Source: an uncultured Cohaesibacter sp. (GTDB taxonomy: Bacteria > Pseudomonadota > Alphaproteobacteria > Rhizobiales > Cohaesibacteraceae). Taken from it: a stretch of 64,000 nt of DNA. Positions 38,756 through 49,317 of this stretch are shown here, piece after piece. Location: positions 240,001-304,000 of the forward strand of contig NZ_OY759869.1 in NCBI RefSeq assembly GCF_963662805.1, written 5' to 3'. The notes under the pieces are model-generated. The model did no database searches and was not told the origin of the DNA. It saw only the letters and a list, made by a program, of their open reading frames with translations. The stretch's first letter is position 1, and each line of letters begins with the position of its first letter. The position numbers and the translations under genes are program-made.

Positions 38756-39723
38756 TGGATACCACGCCTTTTCTCATTCCGACCTATGACGACATGCTGG
38801 CCGCGCATGAGCGCATCAAGCCGTATATCCGTCGGACACCGGTTCGGGTCTCCAACTATCTCAATGAGCTGACTGGTGCAGAGCTGTTCTTCAAGTGCGA
38901 GAATTTTCAGGAGCCGGGCGCCTTCAAGGTGCGCGGGGCGACCAATGCCGTGTTCGGTCTTGACGATCAACAGGCCATCAAGGGGGTTGCCACGCATTCC
39001 TCCGGCAATCATGCGTCCTGTCTGAGTTATGCGGCCATGCTGCGGGGCATTCCGTGCAATGTGGTCATGCCGCATACAGCGCCTCAGGCCAAGAAGGATA
39101 CGGTGCGCCGTTATGGCGGCAAGATCACCGAATGCGAGCCTTCAACCTCGTCACGCGAGGAAACCTTTGCCCGTGTACAGGCCGCAACTGGTGGAGATTT
39201 CGTCCATCCCTACAATGACTTCCGTGTCATTGCCGGGCAGGGGACCTGCGCGAGGGAATTCATCGAGCAGACCGATGGTCTTGATGCTGTGGTTGCTCCC
39301 ATTGGCGGCGGCGGCATGATTTCAGGCACTTGCCTGACGCTCTCGACCCTAGCCCCTGAAACTCTCGTTATCGCTGCGGAACCGGAGCAGGCTGACGATG
39401 CCTACCGCAGCTTCAAGGCGGGTTACATCATCGCCGATGATGCGCCCCAGACCATAGCCGATGGACTGCTGGTTCCGCTGAAGGATCTTACCTGGCATTT
39501 TGTCTCGAACCATGTGGCCGAGATCTACACGGCAAGTGACGAGGAGATCATCAATGCGATGAAGCTCATCTGGAAGCATCTGCGCATTGTCATGGAGCCC
39601 TCGAGCGCTGTTCCGCTGGCCACCATCCTGAAGAATCCTGACGCCTTCCGTGGGAAACGGGTCGGCGTCATCATTACCGGCGGCAATGTCGATCTCGACA
39701 GGCTACCGTGGCTCAAGTCCTGA
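38755..39723 (+). CDS. bhcB: Beta-hydroxyaspartate dehydratase BhcB
   Basis: PLP enzyme of 322 aa, threonine dehydratase or serine racemase fold. It removes water from (2R,3S)-beta-hydroxyaspartate to give iminosuccinate. The PLP lysine K58 is in NFQEPGAFKVRGATNA, and the phosphate-binding loop is PIGGGGMISG. The end of the protein has the metal-site-like IITGGNVDLDRL. It couples to bhcA by a one-base overlap; bhcC starts 14 bases later. Confidence 0.95.
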   Translation: MDTTPFLIPTYDDMLAAHERIKPYIRRTPVRVSNYLNELTGAELFFKCENFQEPGAFKVRGATNAVFGLDDQQAIKGVATHSSGNHASCLSYAAMLRGIPCNVVMPHTAPQAKKDTVRRYGGKITECEPSTSSREETFARVQAATGGDFVHPYNDFRVIAGQGTCAREFIEQTDGLDAVVAPIGGGGMISGTCLTLSTLAPETLVIAAEPEQADDAYRSFKAGYIIADDAPQTIADGLLVPLKDLTWHFVSNHVAEIYTASDEEIINAMKLIWKHLRIVMEPSSAVPLATILKNPDAFRGKRVGVIITGGNVDLDRLPWLKS

Positions 39724-39737
39724 CCGGAGAGAGAAAC

Positions 39738-40901
39738 ATGACCATACAGACCGATTTCGACACGCTGGAAGTGGGCTTCGATGTGCCAGCCCTGCCGGGA
39801 ATGAAGGAAAGCGAAATCCAGACTCCAGCCCTCGTGCTGGATCTTGATGCGCTGGAACGCAACATCACGAAGATGGGCGATTATGCCAAGGCTCATGGGA
39901 TGCGTCATCGCGTGCACGGCAAGATGCACAAGTCCGTGGATGTGGCCAAGCTTCAGGAACGTCTTGGTGGTGCGGTTGGTGTGTGTTGCCAAAAAGTCAG
40001 TGAGGCAGAAGTCTTTGCCCGTGGCGGCATCAAGGATGTGCTGGTGTCCAATCAGGTGCGCGATCCGCTGAAGATTGATCGCCTTGTCCGGTTGCCGAAG
40101 ACCGGTTCCCGCATCATCGTCTGTGTTGATGACATCGACAATGTGGCTGAGCTTTCAGCTGCGGCGGTCAAGCATGGCACCGAGCTTGAAGTCTTTGTCG
40201 AGATCGATTGTGGGGCTGGGCGCTGCGGTGTCACGACGACCGAAGATGTGGTCCTGATCGCCAAGGCAGTCGATGCTGCTCCGAACCTCAAGTTTACCGG
40301 CATTCATGCCTATCAGGGAGCCATGCAGCATCTGGACGCCTATGCCGATCGCAAGGCCAAGCTTGATGCCGCCATCGATATGGTGAAACAGGCTGTCGAA
40401 GGATTGCAGGCCGTCGGGTTGACGCCTGAGCTGATTTCAGGTGGCGGGACCGGCTCCTACTATTTCGAGTCCAACTCCGGTGTTTTCAATGAACTGCAAT
40501 GCGGCTCCTATGCCTTCATGGATGCCGACTACGGTCGCATTCAGGACAAGGAAGGCAAGCGCATCGATCAGGGCGAGTGGGAGAATTCCTTCTTCATCCT
40601 CACCCAGATCATGAGCCACGCCAAGGCCGACAAAGCGATCTGTGACGCGGGGCTTAAGGCGCAGTCCGTCGACAGTGGCCTGCCGTTCGTGTTCGGGCGC
40701 AGGGATGTCGAATATATCAAATGCTCCGATGAGCACGGTGTGATCACCGATCCGAACGGAGCCCTGAAGGTGGGCGACAAGCTCAAACTGGTGCCCGGTC
40801 ATTGCGATCCGACAGCCAACGTCCATGACTGGTATGTCGGCGTGCGCAACGGCATGGTCGAGTGCGTCTGGCCGATTTCTGCGCGCGGTAAGGCCTACTG
40901 A
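39738..40901 (+). CDS. bhcC: Beta-hydroxyaspartate aldolase BhcC
   Basis: PLP and metal-dependent aldolase of 387 aa, D-threonine aldolase-like fold type III. It joins glycine and glyoxylate to beta-hydroxyaspartate, the C-C bond-forming step. The PLP lysine is K62 in RHRVHGKMHKSVDVAK. The C-terminal metal site is in LVPGHCDPTANVHDWY. ATG at 39738 has GGAGAGAG upstream. It sits between bhcB and bhcD in the known gene order. Confidence 0.95.
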   Translation: MTIQTDFDTLEVGFDVPALPGMKESEIQTPALVLDLDALERNITKMGDYAKAHGMRHRVHGKMHKSVDVAKLQERLGGAVGVCCQKVSEAEVFARGGIKDVLVSNQVRDPLKIDRLVRLPKTGSRIIVCVDDIDNVAELSAAAVKHGTELEVFVEIDCGAGRCGVTTTEDVVLIAKAVDAAPNLKFTGIHAYQGAMQHLDAYADRKAKLDAAIDMVKQAVEGLQAVGLTPELISGGGTGSYYFESNSGVFNELQCGSYAFMDADYGRIQDKEGKRIDQGEWENSFFILTQIMSHAKADKAICDAGLKAQSVDSGLPFVFGRRDVEYIKCSDEHGVITDPNGALKVGDKLKLVPGHCDPTANVHDWYVGVRNGMVECVWPISARGKAY

Positions 40902-40965
40902 CAAAGATCACATCTCCGGGCGGTCACGATGGCGCCGCCCGGTTTTCCGACTACGGGGAAACAGC

Positions 40966-41931
40966 ATGTATATCGTTCCGGAAAAGGACATTGCCACTCT
41001 GGTTAATCGAAGTGACTGCTTCGATGCGGTGGAAAAGGTCTTTGCCTCAATGGCGCGGCGAAGAGCCTACAATTTTCCAGTGATCCGCGAGGCGATCGGT
41101 CATGCCGATGCGCTTTACGGTTTCAAATCCGGCTTTGACCGGGATGGTCTTGCTCTGGGGTTGAAGTCCGGTGGCTACTGGCCCGGCAACGAAGCAAAGG
41201 GTCTGACCAATCATCAATCGACCGTCATTCTGTTTGACGCCGATACAGGACGGGCACGGGCCGTGGTCGGAGGCAATCTATTAACCGCCTTGCGGACCGC
41301 TGCCGCATCTGCCGTCTCGATTAAGCATCTGGCGCGCGAGGACGCGAAAGTGCTGGGCATGATCGGGGCCGGTCATCAATCCGCGTTCCAGATGCGTGCC
41401 GCGGTCGAGCAGCGGGACTTCGAGAAGGTCATCGGCTGGAATTACCATCCCGAAATGCTGTCGCGTCTGGAGCAGACCGCAACGGAACTGGGGCTTCCCT
41501 TCGAAGCAGTTGATCTCGATCGATTGGGCGCGGAAGCGGACGTGATCATCTCGATCACCTCGAGTTTTGCCCCGAGCCTGATGTCGCATCAGGTTCGTCC
41601 AGGCACTCATATCGCCTGTATGGGCACGGACACACGTGGAAAACAGGAGGTCGATGCTGCACTGGTGGTGCGGGCAACGGTCTTCACCGACGAAATCGAG
41701 CAGGCCATCACCATCGGTGAATGCCAGCATGCGGTGGCGGAAGGATCAATGGGCGCTGCCGACATCATCGAAATCGGATCGGTCATCAATGGCGACCGTC
41801 CCGGTCGCACTTTGGAGGAAGAAGTGACGCTATTCGACGGAACGGGGGTCGGTTTGCAGGACCTTGTCGTTGCTGAGGCCGTCGTAGCGCGCGCTGTTGA
41901 ACAAGGAATGGCCATCGAGGTCGATTTCTGA
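40966..41931 (+). CDS. bhcD: Iminosuccinate reductase BhcD
   Basis: NAD(P)H-dependent reductase of 321 aa, ornithine cyclodeaminase/mu-crystallin fold. It reduces iminosuccinate to L-aspartate, which then feeds BhcA. The Rossmann start is VLGMIGAGHQSAFQM, and the substrate Arg/Lys region LGLKSGGYWPGN is present. ATG at 40966 is chosen on a GGGGAAAC ribosome site; the frame is open upstream to 40825 inside the bhcC end. Confidence 0.94.
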   Translation: MYIVPEKDIATLVNRSDCFDAVEKVFASMARRRAYNFPVIREAIGHADALYGFKSGFDRDGLALGLKSGGYWPGNEAKGLTNHQSTVILFDADTGRARAVVGGNLLTALRTAAASAVSIKHLAREDAKVLGMIGAGHQSAFQMRAAVEQRDFEKVIGWNYHPEMLSRLEQTATELGLPFEAVDLDRLGAEADVIISITSSFAPSLMSHQVRPGTHIACMGTDTRGKQEVDAALVVRATVFTDEIEQAITIGECQHAVAEGSMGAADIIEIGSVINGDRPGRTLEEEVTLFDGTGVGLQDLVVAEAVVARAVEQGMAIEVDF

Positions 41932-41987
41932 CGGACAAGCAGGGTGCAGTCGATGCAATCGATGCACCGATCTATAGGAGGATAGAT

Positions 41988-43610
41988 ATGGCCGAAATGA
42001 CTGACACGGGGAGTAGGATGCAATCTCGGTATCGAGAGGGCGCAATCGACAAATGGGTGTTCTACCCGGCACTCATCGTCACCCTGATCATGGGTGTGTA
42101 TTTTCTTTATGACCCCGCGGGGAGCAACGCGCTTCTGGGCAAGATCCACTCGTTCACGACCAACGAGCTGGGTTGGTTCTTTCTCGTCACGACCTTTGCA
42201 GCGGTTTCCTTCTGCCTCTATCTGGCCCTTGGCCGGATGGGCGGCATTGTGCTGGGTGATGCGGGTCAGAAGCCGACCTTCAGTACCTTCACCTGGCTCG
42301 GCCTGATCTTCACTTCCGGCACCGGTGGCTCCGTACTCTATCTTGGTAGCGTGGAGTGGATCTGGATCATGCAGTCGCCCCCCTTCGGCATCGAGGCAGG
42401 ATCCAATGATGCAGCTCGATGGGCCTCTGCCTATGGCATGTTCCATTGGGGTCCAAGCGCTTGGGCCTGGTACATCTGCTGTGCCATTCCGATGGGCTAT
42501 TTCTTCTTCATCCGCAAACAGAAAAACATGAAGATCAACGAGTTCGTTCGCCCGGTTCTGGGCAAACAGTCTGATGGACTTGCCGGTCATGCGGTGAACT
42601 TCCTCTACATGTTCGGCATGATCGGTGGCGTGATGACGTCGCTGGCACTTGGAACGCCTGCGATTTCCGGCGTGATTGTCTATCTGTTCGGCTGGGAAAG
42701 CTCGAATGCCTTCGTTGATACCTTCGTGATCTTCCTGTGGACCTTCATTCCGCTGGCAGCATTGATCTTCGGTCTCGAAAAGGGTGTTTCGCTTCTGTCC
42801 AAATGGAACGTGCGCCTCGACATCGCGTGGCTCATCGGCATTCTCATCTGTGGTCCGACGGCCTTCATTCTCAACCAGTCGGTGGATGGCCTCGGCCTGT
42901 TGTTGCAGAACTTCATCTATATGAGCTTTGTCACCGATGTGCTGCGCAAGACCGGCTTCCCGCAAGGCTGGACCGTGTTCTACTTTGCATGGTGGGTGGT
43001 TTATGCTGTGCCGTTCGGCCTCTTCATTGCCAAGATCTCCAAAGGGCGCACCATTCGCGAAATCGTCTTTGGCGGTCTGATCTTCGGGTCGCTGGGCTGC
43101 ATGGTTTTCTACATGGTTCTGCCCGGTTTCGGCATTGAGCTGCAGACAACGGGTCAGGCCGATCTGATGGCTGCCATGAGCGAAGGCGGTCGCGGCAAGG
43201 TGGTCACCACCATGCTCTCGCATTTGCCTGTGTCCGCGCTGTTCATCTTCCTGTTCGGGTTGATCGCGCTGATCTCCTACATCACCGGGCACTGTGCGGT
43301 TGGCTACGCTCTGGCTGCTGCCACCCAGCAGGAACTGCGTGATGATCAGGATCCGGCGAAATGGAACGTCGCCTTCTGGCTGATCCTTGCCGGTGGTGTT
43401 TCTTTGGCGCTCTATTTCATCAACCCCGAGTCCCTCAAGCCTTTGCAGACGGTCTCCATTCTGACAGGCTTCCCGCTGGTCTTTGTGGTCTATCTGCTTT
43501 GCGCGTCTTTCATGAAGGCGATCAAACAGGATTATGCTCGGGGGCTGCCCGAACCGGACGCTGACGCCAAGATCTGGCTGAAACTGGACGCCAAGGCCCC
43601 TGCCGAATAA
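41988..43610 (+). CDS. BCCT family transporter
   Basis: Secondary transporter of 540 aa with twelve predicted spans, of the betaine/carnitine/choline group. Substrate-box and helix landmarks are SVEWIWIMQSPPFG and FHWGPSAWAWYICCAIPMGYF. No long charged osmosensing tail is present at the C-terminus, so uptake for catabolism is more likely than osmoregulation. It lies 56 bases after bhcD in the same direction. Its substrate may feed glycine or glyoxylate to the Bhc cycle; that is inferred from position. Confidence 0.9.
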   Translation: MAEMTDTGSRMQSRYREGAIDKWVFYPALIVTLIMGVYFLYDPAGSNALLGKIHSFTTNELGWFFLVTTFAAVSFCLYLALGRMGGIVLGDAGQKPTFSTFTWLGLIFTSGTGGSVLYLGSVEWIWIMQSPPFGIEAGSNDAARWASAYGMFHWGPSAWAWYICCAIPMGYFFFIRKQKNMKINEFVRPVLGKQSDGLAGHAVNFLYMFGMIGGVMTSLALGTPAISGVIVYLFGWESSNAFVDTFVIFLWTFIPLAALIFGLEKGVSLLSKWNVRLDIAWLIGILICGPTAFILNQSVDGLGLLLQNFIYMSFVTDVLRKTGFPQGWTVFYFAWWVVYAVPFGLFIAKISKGRTIREIVFGGLIFGSLGCMVFYMVLPGFGIELQTTGQADLMAAMSEGGRGKVVTTMLSHLPVSALFIFLFGLIALISYITGHCAVGYALAAATQQELRDDQDPAKWNVAFWLILAGGVSLALYFINPESLKPLQTVSILTGFPLVFVVYLLCASFMKAIKQDYARGLPEPDADAKIWLKLDAKAPAE

Positions 43611-43645
43611 TGGCGAGGCCGAGCGTCAGATGATGCGGCAACAAG

Positions 43646-43671
43646 GAGGGTCTCGCATGGTCGGGACCCTC
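43646..43671 (+). other. Hairpin after the BCCT gene
   Basis: A 10-bp stem with one G-U pair, GAGGGTC...GACCCTC, around CATGGT. No T run follows. It may act as a weak terminator or mRNA stabiliser between the transporter and the FAD oxidoreductase gene. Confidence 0.5.
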
Positions 43672-43748
43672 ATTCACGGCAACAACAATTCAATTCATGC
43701 CAGCAGCTCCGGGTTAGAGGCTGCAGGCCAGCGCGATCAGGTGCATTC

Positions 43749-45114
43749 ATGACAAACGCCATCACCGAACCGAGCCGAACGACACCAGTTCTGATGGACA
43801 CCGATGTCCTTGTCGTCGGCAGTGGGCCGTCCGGTCTTACTGCTGCCATCGCATCGGCTCGCACCGGAGCCAAAACGGTTCTGCTCGAACGATATGGCTG
43901 TTTTGGCGGTGTGCTCACGCAGGTAGGCGTCGAGAGCTTTGCCTGGTATCGCCACGAGGGGACCGAGGATTGTGAGGGGATCGGGCGGGAATATGAACGC
44001 CGGGCCAAAGCGCTCGGTTTTACGCGGCCCGAGCCGCAATCCATTTCCGAGGTGATTGACACCGAGGGGTTCAAATTTGTCGCCGACCGGATGATCGTCG
44101 AGGCGGGGGTCACTCCGCTGCTTCATTCTCAGGTCGTTGATGTGATCATGGAGGGCAATGCCCTCAAGGGTGTAATCATCGAGGGCAAGTCCGGACGCAA
44201 GGCCATCCTTGCCAAGCGCATTGTCGACTGCACCGGCGATGCCGATGTGGCCTACAAGGCCGGGGCGCCCTACACCAAGCGGGACAAGAGCGAGTTGATG
44301 GGCGTCACCGTGATGTTCACCTGTGCCGGGATCGACGTCGCCCGCTTCAACGATTTTGTCCGCAACGAGCTCAAGCCGACCTATGCGGATTGGGGCAAGA
44401 ACTGGGATGTTATCACCGATGGCAAGGAAGACGACATGTTCAGCCCCTATATGGAGGAGATCTTCACCCGCGCCCATGAGGAAGGGATCATTCCCGGCGA
44501 TGCGCAGGCGATTGCTGGTACATGGTCAAGCTTCACCGCAGAGGGCGAGGCCATGCAGCTCAACATGGTCTATGCCTTCGGCTTCGACTGCACCGATGTG
44601 CTCGATATCACACGGGGCGGAAATTGAAGGACGGCAACAGGCGATCTGGGCGATTGATGCCTTGCGCCACTATGTGCCCGGGTTTGAGCAGGTCCGCTTG
44701 CGCAGCTTCGGCATGACGCTCGGCGCGCGCGAATCCCGCAAGATCGAGGGTAAGGTGCGTGTCGACAAGGAGCATGTGCTCAATCAGGGGCGATGCGCGG
44801 ATTCCATCGGGATCTTCCCCGAATTCATCGACGGCAGCGGCTATCTGATCCTGCCGACCACAGGGCGCTATTATCAGATCCCCTATGGCTGTCTGGTGCC
44901 AAAGGGGGTCGAAAATCTCATCGTCGCGGGGCGTTGTGTCTCTGCTGATGTGATTGCGCACACCACAATGCGCAACATGATGTGTTGTGCGGTGACAGGG
45001 CAGGGTGCCGGAACAGCGGCGGCTCTGTCCGCGCAACTGGATCAGGGCTTCTCAGATCTCGACATGGCCAAATTGCAGGCGACCCTCAAAGATCAGGGCG
45101 TCCGCATCGACTAG
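43749..45114 (+). pseudogene. FAD-dependent oxidoreductase, frameshifted
   Basis: Flavoprotein of about 455 codons in two frames. The N-terminal frame has the dinucleotide fold VLVVGSGPSGLTAAIASA and FGGVLTQVG. The C-terminal frame, from about 44614 on, has PEFIDGSGYLILPTTGRYYQ and ENLIVAGRCVSADVIAH, the FAD_oxidored family end. The frames join if one G is removed from GGGG at 44614-44617, giving DITRAEIEGRQ. Both halves are well conserved, so the insertion may be a sequencing error. It follows the BCCT transporter by 138 bases and may oxidise the imported compound. No exact substrate can be given. Confidence 0.85.
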
Positions 45115-45164
45115 GGGTTAAGGCAGCGCGAGGTTCATGAGAGCCCGCGCTGTTTGACCGGTGT

Positions 45165-46254
45165 TTAAAGCCGGGTGCCGCCTGTCTCGAATAGCAGGCA
45201 GTCGGATCCGTTGATCGACAGGTCGATCTCATCGCCCGGCTTGACGCTCCGAAGCATCCCGCGCATTTCGATGGTCAGGGCCTCTTCCCGGCCGGTGTCG
45301 GTGTAAATGTAAGAGACGCCGCCAAGTTTCTCGATCACGGCGCATTCGACCTTGAGGGCCGCATCGCCCGGACCGGAATGAAAATGCTCGGGGCGGATGC
45401 CGATCAGGACATCTTGCGGCAGCTCTTTTGCTGTGTTGCGGGGCATCACGGCCAAATTTTCAACCTTGAGCGACGGGATGGCGACGAGGGCTTCGCCCTT
45501 GTCTGTCTTGCCGGTCACTGTTGCTTCGACGAAGTTCATCTTTGGCGAGCCGATGAAGCCGGCAACAAAGATATTGTCCGGATTGCTGTAGAGCTCATCG
45601 GGCGTTCCGACCTGCTCGACCACACCATCGCGCAGGACGACGATGCGTGAGGCGAGCGTCATGGCTTCCACTTGATCGTGGGTCACATAGATCATCGTCG
45701 CGCCAAGCTCGTTGTGCAGGCGGGCGATTTCGAGACGCATCTGGACGCGCAATTCGGCATCGAGGTTGGAGAGCGGCTCATCGAAGAGGAAGATCTTGGG
45801 GTCCCTGACGATGGCGCGCCCGATGGCGACGCGCTGGCGTTGGCCGCCCGAGAGGGCCTTTGGCTTGCGCTTGAGATAGGGTTCGAGCTGTAAGGTCTCT
45901 GCTGCCTTTAACACAAGCTCCTGCCGCTTCTTCCTGTCGATTCCTGCCATCTCCAGACCGAAGGCCATGTTTTCCTCGACCGTCATGTGCGGATAGAGGG
46001 CATAGGTCTGGAAGACCATCGAGATGCCGCGTTTCGACGGCTCCTGCCGGGTGACGTCCGCGCCGTCGATCAGGACGGCGCCGGAGGTTACGTCCTCAAG
46101 GCCTGCGATCAGACGCAGAAGGGTCGACTTGCCACAGCCCGAAGGCCCGACAAAGACAACGAACTCGCCGCTGTTGACCTTGAGAATCGACCGAGCGGAT
46201 GACTTCGGTCTTGTCGAAGTTCTTGATGACTTTTTGTAGTTCCAGTTCAGCCAT
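45165..46254 (-). pseudogene. Sugar ABC transporter ATP-binding protein (UgpC/MsmX type), frameshifted
   Basis: ATPase of about 362 codons. The first 22 codons (MAELELQKVIKNF) and the rest are in different frames. They join if one base of AA at 46185-46186 is removed, giving KVNSGEFVVFVGPSGCGKST with Walker A intact. The remaining frame has LSGGQRQRVAIGRAI, IFLFDEPLSNLD and the C-terminal OB-fold-like regulatory part to EFETGG-type end. It is the energy unit for the permeases upstream on the minus strand. Confidence 0.85.
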
Positions 46255-46283
46255 GGATCTGTCCTGTAAAATTCAAGTTTGCA

Positions 46284-47111
46284 TCACTTGACTGCGCCTT
46301 CGGTCAGGCCGGCGACGAACCAGCGACCGATCAGGGCGAACAGAAGGATGACGGGAAGCGTTGCGAAGCTGGCCCCTGCAAGGAGCAGGCCCCAGTCGAT
46401 TTGATATTGGCCGATGATGCCGGAGAAGCCGACCGGGACGGTGCGCTTGGCATCGGACAGGATCAGCACCGAGGTGAAGACATATTCGGTCCATGCCGAG
46501 ACAAAGGCGAAGATGCCGACGCTGGCGATGCCCGGTGCGATCAGCGGGATCATGATGCGCCTGAGGATGACCAGAGGTGGCGCGCCATCCATGATGGCGG
46601 CTTCCTCGATCTCGAGCGGCACCGAGCCGAAGAAGGAACGCAGCATCCAGATCGAGAAGGGCAGGGCGAAGGTGACATTGACCACAATCAGCGCCGTCTT
46701 GGTGTCGACGAGACCCAGTTTTGCAAACATGCCGAACAGAGGGATCAGCACGACGATGCTCGGGAAGGCATAGGCGAGCAGAATGATCCGAAACAGCGTC
46801 TCCCGCCCCGGAAAGTTGAGGCGGAAGAACGCGTATGCAGCGGGGACTGCGAGCAAAAGGGTGATGAGGGTCGAGAAGGTGGCGACCGTGATCGAATTGA
46901 CCATGTAGGTCATGTAGTCGGACTGGGACAGCAGCTTGTCATAATGCTGCCAGGTGAAGGAATGCGGGATCATTGTCGGCACGCGGGCAATGATCTCCTG
47001 GGGTGCCTTCACCGAGCCGCTGACCACCCACCAGAAGGGCGTCAGGATCAGGGCCAGAAAGAAGATGAACACCACCGCGAGGACGATGTTCCAGGGCATG
47101 GTTCGTTTCAT
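46284..47111 (-). CDS. Sugar ABC transporter permease (MalG/UgpE family)
   Basis: Inner-membrane permease of 275 aa with six spans. The EAA loop EEAAIMDGAPPLVILRRIMI contacts the ATPase. The family end is ALIGRWFVAGLTEGAVK, standard for UgpE/MalG-type sugar permeases. The start overlaps the stop of the partner permease by 4 bases. Confidence 0.92.
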   Translation of the reverse strand: MKRTMPWNIVLAVVFIFFLALILTPFWWVVSGSVKAPQEIIARVPTMIPHSFTWQHYDKLLSQSDYMTYMVNSITVATFSTLITLLLAVPAAYAFFRLNFPGRETLFRIILLAYAFPSIVVLIPLFGMFAKLGLVDTKTALIVVNVTFALPFSIWMLRSFFGSVPLEIEEAAIMDGAPPLVILRRIMIPLIAPGIASVGIFAFVSAWTEYVFTSVLILSDAKRTVPVGFSGIIGQYQIDWGLLLAGASFATLPVILLFALIGRWFVAGLTEGAVK

Positions 47112-47983
47112 CGGCTCTCTCCTGCGTCGGCGAGGGATCGGGTCGCAAAGAGCGCAAAGATCATCAGGATGATGGTTGCGAGCACGGCAACGGCGGAGGC
47201 TTCGCTGAGGCGGTAGCTCTTGAAGGCCGTCTCATAGATGAGCACCGGCAGGGTGCGGGTGCCGCCTGCGGGGCCGCCACTGGTCAACAGCCAGATGATA
47301 TCGAAGACGTTGAAGGACAGGAGCGTGCCGATCACCAGAAGCACGCCGAGGGTTGGCGCAAGAAGCGGCCATGTGATGCGGGTGAAGCGCTTGAAGGCGC
47401 TTGCGCCATCGATGCGGGCGGCTTCATAGAGGTCGCCGGGAATGCGGGTGAGGCCCGCGAGCATCATCAGCGCGATGAAGGGGAACCAGCGCCATGAATT
47501 GATGAAGATGAGCGTTGCCATCGCGCTCTCCGGCGTTGCGAAGAAGCCGACGGGGCGGTCGATGAGCCCAAGCTGCATGAGCATCGGGTTGATCATGCCG
47601 CCCGAGGTCGAGAAGAGCCAGCGCCAGATCATCACAACGACGACGGTGGGAACGATCCATGTAAGGATAATCCATGTCCGCGCGATGCGGGCTCCGGGGA
47701 ATTTCTGATTGAGGACGAGGGCCGCTGCCAGCGCGAGGATTGTCTGCAGTGCGGCATTGGCAAAGACCCAGACGAGGCTGAGCCAGCTGGAATTCCAGAA
47801 CTTGCTGCCCGAGAGAATCTTCTCGTAGTTGGCAAGGCCAACCCAGTGGCCTTCGGAGCCGATGGTGCGGACGTCCTGAAGGCTGAGGATGATGGCGGAG
47901 ATCAGCGGCCATCCGAGGATGGCCGCCAATACGATAAACGCCGGTCCGACAAACAACGCGGCATATAAACGGGAGTGTCGCAT
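47108..47983 (-). CDS. Sugar ABC transporter permease (MalF/UgpA family)
   Basis: Permease of 291 aa, six spans. The EAA loop is YEAARIDGASAFKRFTRITW and the conserved LLTSGGPAGGTRTLPVLIY follows. It heterodimerises with the 46284 permease. It lies 18 bases after the binding-protein gene. Confidence 0.92.
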   Translation of the reverse strand: MRHSRLYAALFVGPAFIVLAAILGWPLISAIILSLQDVRTIGSEGHWVGLANYEKILSGSKFWNSSWLSLVWVFANAALQTILALAAALVLNQKFPGARIARTWIILTWIVPTVVVVMIWRWLFSTSGGMINPMLMQLGLIDRPVGFFATPESAMATLIFINSWRWFPFIALMMLAGLTRIPGDLYEAARIDGASAFKRFTRITWPLLAPTLGVLLVIGTLLSFNVFDIIWLLTSGGPAGGTRTLPVLIYETAFKSYRLSEASAVAVLATIILMIFALFATRSLADAGESR

Positions 47984-48001
47984 CCGGCGTTCCTTTTCTG
48001 C

Positions 48002-49280
48002 TTATTCAGAGACGTCTTTCATGTGGGCCTGACCTTCGGCCACAGCGTCAGCTGCGGACATGCCATTGACCGTGATGTTCTGAAGGGTCTCGGCAATCAG
48101 GTTCTGAGCGGAAATCGCTGCGATAGCCGGGAATACGCGACCACTGGTGAAGCCGAAGAGCTTGCCGTTTTTCGAATTCTCGATGACGGTTTCGATCTGC
48201 GATTTGTATTTCTGCACGGTGGCATCTTCCCAGAAGCTGGCAGCGGTTGCGCCATCTGCGGTGAGCGGCATGAAGAGGCCCGGTTCCATATTGAGGAAGC
48301 GACCATAGTTTTCCGGCTCAAGCACAAAGCTGATGAACTTCTTGGAGGCTTCCATCTTTGCTTCGTCCTTGGACAGCATCATGACGGCGTTCGGATAGGC
48401 GATGGTTGCATGTTCGTCCTGATCGGCAGCATGCGGGGATCGCTGCCACGCCGAGATCGGATGCATCACCGTCAGTCTGGGTGTCATAGGTCGAGATGAC
48501 CGTGAACTGCATGACCATGCCGCAGCTGTTGGCGGCAAAGCAGGCTTCTGCTTCACCCCATGTCCATGACGGGCTGTCCGGAGGGGAGAGTTTCTGAAGG
48601 TCTGCGTAATAGTCGTAGGCAGCAACGGTTTTCGGGTTGTCGAAGTTCAGAGAGCCGTCTTCGTTATAGAGCTCGGAGGCGCCGCCGTTGACCATGACAG
48701 AATAGACGGTCTGGTCAGTATAGAGCTGCTTGTTGGCCGGAAGACCGATGCCATACATGCCATCCTTGCTGAGCGCCTTGGCGGCTGCGGTCCATTCATC
48801 CCACGTGACGGGCACCTTGATGCCGGCCTTGTCGAAGACGCTTTTGCGATACCAGAGGTTCATGGACTGGTTGTAAAGCGGAACCGCCCAAGTGCCGTTG
48901 TCATAGGTATAGGCTTCGACGGCGCTGTCGATGAAATCGTGTTTCTCATCCAGCTCCTTGACGAAGTCGGACATGTCAGTGAGTGCGCCGATGTCTTTCA
49001 GGATCGGGGTGAAGTCCGGAATGGCAAACAGCATGTCCGGGCCAGCGCCTGCGGCCAGTGCTGCCGGAGCCTTGGCGTAAATTTCGCCCCAGTTCTGTGG
49101 TTCCTGTTTGACGACGATGTCAGGGTTTGCCTTGTTGAAGGCATCAATCAGTTCCTGAACGCGGGCCACGCGTTGCGGCGGCTGTTCCATGTGCCAGATC
49201 GTGACTTCGACGGGTGCTGCCAGAGCCGACAGGGGGGCCAATATTGTGGCTCCTGCCAGTAACGCCATTAGTTTTTTCAT
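48002..49280 (-). pseudogene. Sugar ABC transporter substrate-binding protein, frameshifted
   Basis: Periplasmic binding protein of about 425 codons, SBP_bac_1 family. It has a Sec signal (MKKLMALLAGATILAPLSALA) and mature start PVEVTIWHMEQPPQRVARVQ. The frame changes at GGGG 48434-48437 on the plus strand; removing one base joins LGVAAIP to HAADQDEHATIAYPN. The C-terminal frame is otherwise normal (MSKDEAKMEASKKFISFVL region). ATG at 49280 is chosen from the signal peptide. The cluster context suggests an amino sugar or a related glycan as ligand. Confidence 0.85.
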
Positions 49281-49317
49281 CTTCGAGTTCCCTCTGTGGT
49301 GGACTGTCTTCTTCTTC

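Noticed and set aside
41607..43292. 561-codon minus-strand frame opposite the BCCT transporter
   Set aside because: Shadow frame with very polar composition, crosses bhcD and the transporter gene.
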